A stretch of 10,469 bases of DNA from an uncultured Flavobacteriales bacterium (GTDB lineage: Bacteria > Bacteroidota > Bacteroidia > Flavobacteriales_D > Crocinitomicaceae). Position 1 is the first letter of the stretch; every line of letters starts with the position of its first letter. This document shows, one piece after another, positions 6,561-10,469 of this stretch. A program made the translations under genes and the position numbers. The notes below the pieces were generated by a model. It saw only the letters and a list, made by a program, of their open reading frames with translations, was not told the origin of the DNA and did no database searches. The stretch is taken from the NCBI GenBank assembly GCA_905479845.1, contig CAJQOB010000066.1, positions 1 to 10,469 on the forward strand, read 5' to 3'.

Positions 6561-8060
6561 ATGACAACACAATTTAAAATACCACCGAGTGCGGTGAGGA
6601 TTTGGAGAGGTTTCAAACAGGACTCTTTAACTCAAGATGAGTTCTTCCAGCGTCTTGGTCAAACCTTTATTCCATCAACGGTTCAAATGCAAATCAAGAA
6701 TGGACTGGATACCTATATTCCTGCAATTCCTTGTGGGATGAAAGGGAAACCTGCTACAGTGCCAGACGAAACGGCGATTCTTTTTTGGGATTCTCAGGAA
6801 ACCTACGAAGCAGGATTTGACACCTTAGCAGGTCGAACATATACTTTGACACATGGAGGATGTTACACAAAGGAGAGTGGGGCTGATTTCCCTACACTTT
6901 ACAGTGGCGAGATAAAGTTGAATTCATGCTACTATTTAATTGATGAATCTGCTGATTGGATGCACGGAAAAGTGAAGCATTTAGTGGCAGATGCAGATAG
7001 TTCGAACATTGCCAAATATCAAACGATTGTAAGTGATATTCAATCAAGAGGAGATGTTGATGGAGCTATTTTATGTATCGGTGATGATTACATCGTTTAC
7101 TGGCAATTGAATGGAGAATCTGACCCTGGATACGATGAGCTTGCAGCTTTGAGTTCATGGAAAACAGAGATTGCTCCGAAGGATTATAGCTTCCCAAATG
7201 GTTCTGCCTTATGGGACAAATGGCCAGGAATGGATGTCAAACCTGGAGATTCGTTCAACATGCAGTTTGTTCGCCAGTTTGAGATGGAAATGCCAATTCC
7301 ACCACAACCTGTGGCACCAGATTCAGTTCACGTTTGGCGTGGATACAAAAAAGGAACGGATGAGGATTTTGCGGATTTCTTAGGACATGTTTTCTTGCCT
7401 GCAGGTTCTTTATTACAGCCAAATGCAGGATTGCACGCGTTCTTCCCTTCTTTGCCTAGTAATGATGGGAAACCCGATACAGTTCCGGATCAAACGGCTT
7501 TAATGTTTTGGACGAATCAGGAAACGTATAAAGAAGGATTCAATAAAATGGCGGTGCGAGCGTACACGAACCTACACGGTGATTTGTACGATACGACAAA
7601 AAGTAAATCAGGATTCCCTGTTCTCCTAGAGGATAAAATAGATCAAGATCAGCCTTATTTCTTAATTGATCAAAAGGCCGATTGGATGATCAGTGATGTT
7701 CATCATTTGGTGGCTCAGAAAAGTCCAGATCAGGCCCCTTCTGATTTCATTGAAATGATCTTAAATTGGGCAAAATCTATTCAGACAAACAAACCAGAAG
7801 GCTTAAATGGAGCCATTTTATGTGCTGATGACGATTATACGGTTATCTGGCTTTGCTGGGAAGCTGGAGCTGATCAAACTAAATTGATCGAGGAATTAGC
7901 GTCTGAAACGAAAGTTTGGCTGAATATGGAATCATCAAAGTACAAGATGCCTGTTGGCTTATGGGATAATTGGACAAAAGATGGAAAACCAGACGGAATT
8001 CCTCAAGTATTCCCAAGCAGTCTCAGTATTCAATTGGATCGACCAACTTCACAGTCATGA
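6561..8060 (+). CDS. Protein of two tandem copies of an unrecognised ~235-residue domain
   Basis: I do not recognise a family for this 499-residue protein. It is an internal duplication: residues 11-236 and 256-492 align along their length. Paired blocks include VRIWRGFK with VHVWRGYK, LGQTFIPST with LGHVFLPAG, NGLDTYIPAIP with AGLHAFFPSLP, TVPDETAILFWDSQETYEAGF with TVPDQTALMFWTNQETYKEGF, FPTLYSGEI with FPVLLEDKI, YYLIDESADWMHGKVKHLVA with YFLIDQKADWMISDVHHLVA, DGAILCIGDDYIVYW with NGAILCADDDYTVIW, and ALWDKW with GLWDNW. A Pro-rich linker (PIPPQPVAP, 245-253) joins the copies. There is no signal peptide, membrane segment or obvious catalytic motif, though the shared Asp, Trp and His positions could form a site in each copy. 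It starts 9 bases after the UDG-like gene and its stop overlaps the next start by ATGA, so translation is coupled to the metallophosphoesterase. Confidence 0.85.
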   Translation: MTTQFKIPPSAVRIWRGFKQDSLTQDEFFQRLGQTFIPSTVQMQIKNGLDTYIPAIPCGMKGKPATVPDETAILFWDSQETYEAGFDTLAGRTYTLTHGGCYTKESGADFPTLYSGEIKLNSCYYLIDESADWMHGKVKHLVADADSSNIAKYQTIVSDIQSRGDVDGAILCIGDDYIVYWQLNGESDPGYDELAALSSWKTEIAPKDYSFPNGSALWDKWPGMDVKPGDSFNMQFVRQFEMEMPIPPQPVAPDSVHVWRGYKKGTDEDFADFLGHVFLPAGSLLQPNAGLHAFFPSLPSNDGKPDTVPDQTALMFWTNQETYKEGFNKMAVRAYTNLHGDLYDTTKSKSGFPVLLEDKIDQDQPYFLIDQKADWMISDVHHLVAQKSPDQAPSDFIEMILNWAKSIQTNKPEGLNGAILCADDDYTVIWLCWEAGADQTKLIEELASETKVWLNMESSKYKMPVGLWDNWTKDGKPDGIPQVFPSSLSIQLDRPTSQS

Positions 8061-9583
8061 GTACGATAGATCATCACGACAGACAATACCTGTCACTCTT
8101 AAAAACGGTGGCAGCTGAAGCGATTCATCAGGATGGAGATTACAAAGGGACACCGAGTGATCATCCTTTAATGAAGGGAGTTGAGCACTATTGTAAAACC
8201 GTTGCAACAAGCGCGGAAGTGCCAAAACCGGATGAAGGAATCCATAGTGAGGAAGATCCTGAAGTAATTGCTTATTTGGCTTATTTACATCATCGAAAAG
8301 CTCATGCTTGTATCGCTGAGAATAAGGAGATAGAGAAAGACTTGGAAGAGCAATTGGCGAGTTTCAAGTTTGGAAATCCCAAATGGCAAAGTATGTTTGA
8401 CTTATACGTCAAGTACTATTGGGATTATCCAATGCACCTCAGTCAGAAACCTCAATATCGTTCATGGAGAGATCCAAAGTTCGGTAACGGCGACTATAAC
8501 TATGGTGTGATCGATTGGAAAATTCCCTCTGATGCAACGGTTGCACTGATTGGTGATATCGGTACTGGTACGGATGTCGCTGCCGCTGTTTTATTAGGAG
8601 CATTGTCCTTTAAACCTGATGTTATTTTGCACGTAGGAGACGTCTATTACTCAGGAACAGAGGAGGAGTTCAACCGTTACTTTATAGGGTTGATCAAAGC
8701 TGTATTTGAGGATCAAGGTGTGAATATTCCTGTGTTTACCTTACCTGGAAATCACGAGTACTTCACTGGAGCAATACCTTATTTCAAGTGTCTCGATTCG
8801 AATTTACTTGTTCAAGAAGAGGGGCAACGTCAACAAGCGTCGTTTTTCAAACTCGATACAGAAGATGAGGGCTGGCAATTTTTAGGAATGGATACCAGTT
8901 TCCATGGTCACTATATGGGAGGTCCTGCGAGTAAAATGGATCAAGCATTGAAAGACCTTCACTTGGATGCGGGAACTGCGCATAACCCAATCATTGAACC
9001 TGATATGGTTTATGTACGGCCAGATGAGCTGGATTGGCATCACTACCACTTGAATGAGCACCAAGGGCGAACGATTTTATTGGGACACCATCAAGTGTAC
9101 TCAAGGAATCAGAAAGTTGGTGTAGAACAACGAAAGGTGGACGGGAAACCTGATCCGCAAGATACAAATCGAGCAGGGGTCAATACAAGGCTTTGGAAAG
9201 GCTTCGGTACTTACTTTGATAAAGTAGCAGCTTGGTTCTGGGGTCACGAGCATAACCTCTGTATTTACGAAGATAATTTCAGACCCGAGGGATGGCCTGA
9301 GGCAACGAACGAACCTGACGATCAACTTCAAAATTTGAGAAAAGGTAGATGTGTTGGACACTCAGCAATTCCTGTAGCGGAAACCGAAGATCCGTATAAG
9401 ATCAACTATGATGTTCCCTTTGTTCGGGACGATTTACAATTGAGCTTGAAAGATGGCTGGTATAACCGTGGATTCGAAATTATTCAGTTGAATGGAAAGG
9501 GGAACGAAGCCACCGCCTCATACTATCAAGTAAGTGGAGCGGAACCAGAGCCAATTAAAATTTACGAAGAGAGCCTAACTTGA
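8057..9583 (+). CDS. Calcineurin-like metallophosphoesterase with a long N-terminal extension
   Basis: The 508-residue protein has all five blocks of the calcineurin-like phosphoesterase fold, two-metal enzymes that hydrolyse phosphomono- or diesters, including nucleotides and nucleic acids. They are GDIG (D167), GDVYYSG (D195), GNHEY (N232, H233), GHHQVYS (H344) and GHEHN (H397, H399), so the metal site is complete. Residues 1-155 precede the domain, are mostly helical and charged, and match nothing I know. No signal peptide is seen, unlike the secreted purple acid phosphatases whose motifs (GDVxYSG, GNHE) it resembles. The ATG at 8057 is chosen because it overlaps the previous stop as ATGA, typical of coupled genes; an in-frame extension to 7970 would sit inside that gene. 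The substrate is unknown. Its place between the duplicated protein and the propeller suggests a shared task. Confidence 0.9.
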   Translation: MSTIDHHDRQYLSLLKTVAAEAIHQDGDYKGTPSDHPLMKGVEHYCKTVATSAEVPKPDEGIHSEEDPEVIAYLAYLHHRKAHACIAENKEIEKDLEEQLASFKFGNPKWQSMFDLYVKYYWDYPMHLSQKPQYRSWRDPKFGNGDYNYGVIDWKIPSDATVALIGDIGTGTDVAAAVLLGALSFKPDVILHVGDVYYSGTEEEFNRYFIGLIKAVFEDQGVNIPVFTLPGNHEYFTGAIPYFKCLDSNLLVQEEGQRQQASFFKLDTEDEGWQFLGMDTSFHGHYMGGPASKMDQALKDLHLDAGTAHNPIIEPDMVYVRPDELDWHHYHLNEHQGRTILLGHHQVYSRNQKVGVEQRKVDGKPDPQDTNRAGVNTRLWKGFGTYFDKVAAWFWGHEHNLCIYEDNFRPEGWPEATNEPDDQLQNLRKGRCVGHSAIPVAETEDPYKINYDVPFVRDDLQLSLKDGWYNRGFEIIQLNGKGNEATASYYQVSGAEPEPIKIYEESLT

Positions 9584-9623
9584 AAAGGCGAATGAAATAC
9601 TTATTAATTTAAACATAAACGAA

Positions 9624-10469
9624 ATGAGCGAAGCAGCAATATATTCAATCAAAGCTACTGACCAAAGAGATAAATTGCTTGTAGAACAAGCCGGACATGA
9701 AGAACTGGCGTCAGCATACAATAGTACCAGCGTTATTAAAGTTGGTGGAGAGCAATACTTGTTAGGGTATGATGGTACCACAGGGACTACAGACACGTAC
9801 AAACTTTCTGATTCCGCCCCTTTCCTCACGAAAGTTGAGAACGGATTAGATTTAGGTAAAAACTGGGATACAGTTGAACCATTCTACATGGCGAATAAAC
9901 TACATGTGATGTGTTACCAATCAAAGAATGGACACATGTACTTTTATCCGATTACGGATGATTTGAAATCAGAGCATCCATTACACTTTTACCATACACG
10001 TTATCCGTATACAACAAACTTGACTGAAGTGAAGCCTTTGGTTTCTCAAGGGCAAGTATTCGTTTTGGGATACAATCACACAGATGGTTCGGTGAATATC
10101 TGGACCGTTTCTGCAACATCTACTTCAACGAATGGGATGCCACCATTAGCAGTGGATGTAGTATGGGCGCACCAATGGGCCAAGGGATGGACGCGATTTG
10201 CATTCTTCCAATGGGGGAATGAAAATTTCTTCCTCAAAACGAATGATTGGAAACCAAATGTAAACATTGATCACATCTGGGATGATTTAAGTAAAGGAAC
10301 AAATGAAGTTGGGTCACACCTAGTTTTAATTGATGATCAGACATTGAACATTGTTCATCCTTTCTATGTTGGACCTGGAGATCCATACTTCCTAACATAC
10401 AAGGCAGACACGGGAGAATCAACTTTCAATAGAGTTCACGGCGATTGCCTCGGATGGACGTCTAATGCA
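9624..10469 (+). CDS. Beta-propeller-like repeat protein, 3' truncated by the window
   Basis: An open frame runs from the ATG at 9624 to the window edge, 282 codons with no stop. The protein shows a recurring strand motif of hydrophobic residues, Tyr, then a turn ending in Gly: YLLGYDGTTG at 45-54, HVMCYQSKNG at 94-103, FVLGYNHTDG at 146-155, a degenerate FFLKTNDW at 202-209, and YFLTYKADTG at 255-264. Each is spaced 49-56 residues from the next and often preceded by a PF or PL pair (86-87, 138-139, 246-247). This is what one expects of beta-propeller blades, for example in lectin-like or binding propellers. No catalytic motif is seen and there is no signal peptide, so binding of a ligand or partner is the likeliest role. 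It begins 40 bases after the phosphoesterase gene in the same direction and is taken as the sixth operon member. The blade number and C-terminus are unseen. Confidence 0.72.
   Translation, partial: MSEAAIYSIKATDQRDKLLVEQAGHEELASAYNSTSVIKVGGEQYLLGYDGTTGTTDTYKLSDSAPFLTKVENGLDLGKNWDTVEPFYMANKLHVMCYQSKNGHMYFYPITDDLKSEHPLHFYHTRYPYTTNLTEVKPLVSQGQVFVLGYNHTDGSVNIWTVSATSTSTNGMPPLAVDVVWAHQWAKGWTRFAFFQWGNENFFLKTNDWKPNVNIDHIWDDLSKGTNEVGSHLVLIDDQTLNIVHPFYVGPGDPYFLTYKADTGESTFNRVHGDCLGWTSNA

Noticed and set aside
7970..8056. N-terminal extension of the metallophosphoesterase into the preceding gene
   Set aside because: The extra 29 residues overlap a well-supported coding region, and the ATGA overlap at 8057 is a classic coupled start.
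9575..10422. Minus-strand open frames opposite the propeller gene
   Set aside because: The plus strand has a single open frame of 282 codons with a regular repeat pattern, so the short antisense frames are taken as shadows.
1..10469. CRISPR array, transposon, prophage, tRNA or rRNA
   Set aside because: No regularly spaced repeats, transposase or integrase motifs, terminal inverted repeats or RNA gene sequences were found on either strand.

Overview
The window looks like a chromosomal segment of a Bacteroidota bacterium, probably in or near the Flavobacteriales. Three things point there: a C-terminal type IX secretion (por) sorting domain at the left edge, moderately AT-rich DNA with A-rich leaders in place of Shine-Dalgarno sequences before the starts, and a perfect match to the Bacteroidota -7 promoter box (TAnnTTTG) ahead of the first complete gene. 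Genus cannot be fixed from this sequence alone.

Left part (1-1118): the tail of a T9SS-exported protein, a strong intrinsic terminator, then a housekeeping exodeoxyribonuclease III / AP endonuclease (xth). It faces a minus-strand gene, and a hairpin terminator lies between them. That minus-strand gene (1155-2165) is a clear bacterial homologue of deoxyribonuclease II, the animal lysosomal acid DNase. Both HxK active-site motifs are kept but there is no signal peptide.

Right part (2362-10469): a 196-bp divergent intergenic region, then six tightly packed plus-strand genes with gaps of 67, 10, 9, -4 and 40 bp. In order they encode (1) a ferritin-like protein of the VioB/RebD/StaD iminophenyl-pyruvate dimer synthase type, (2) a nucleoside phosphorylase / MTA-SAH nucleosidase-fold protein, (3) a 580-residue cysteine-rich protein that I read as a divergent uracil-DNA-glycosylase-like Fe-S protein, (4) a 499-residue protein made of two copies of an unrecognised domain of about 235 residues, (5) a calcineurin-like metallophosphoesterase with a long N-terminal extension, and (6) a beta-propeller-like repeat protein cut by the window edge. 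None has a visible signal peptide, so all are predicted to be cytoplasmic.

This operon, with the divergent DNase II beside it, is the unusual part of the window. It combines several enzymes that would act on DNA, nucleosides or phosphoesters with a diiron-type enzyme known from bisindole biosynthesis, a duplicated protein of unknown function and a probable binding propeller. No transposase, integrase, tRNA or regulator is visible. Its function is unknown. A nucleotide- or nucleobase-directed specialised pathway and a conflict or defence module are both possible, and the sequence alone does not decide between them.
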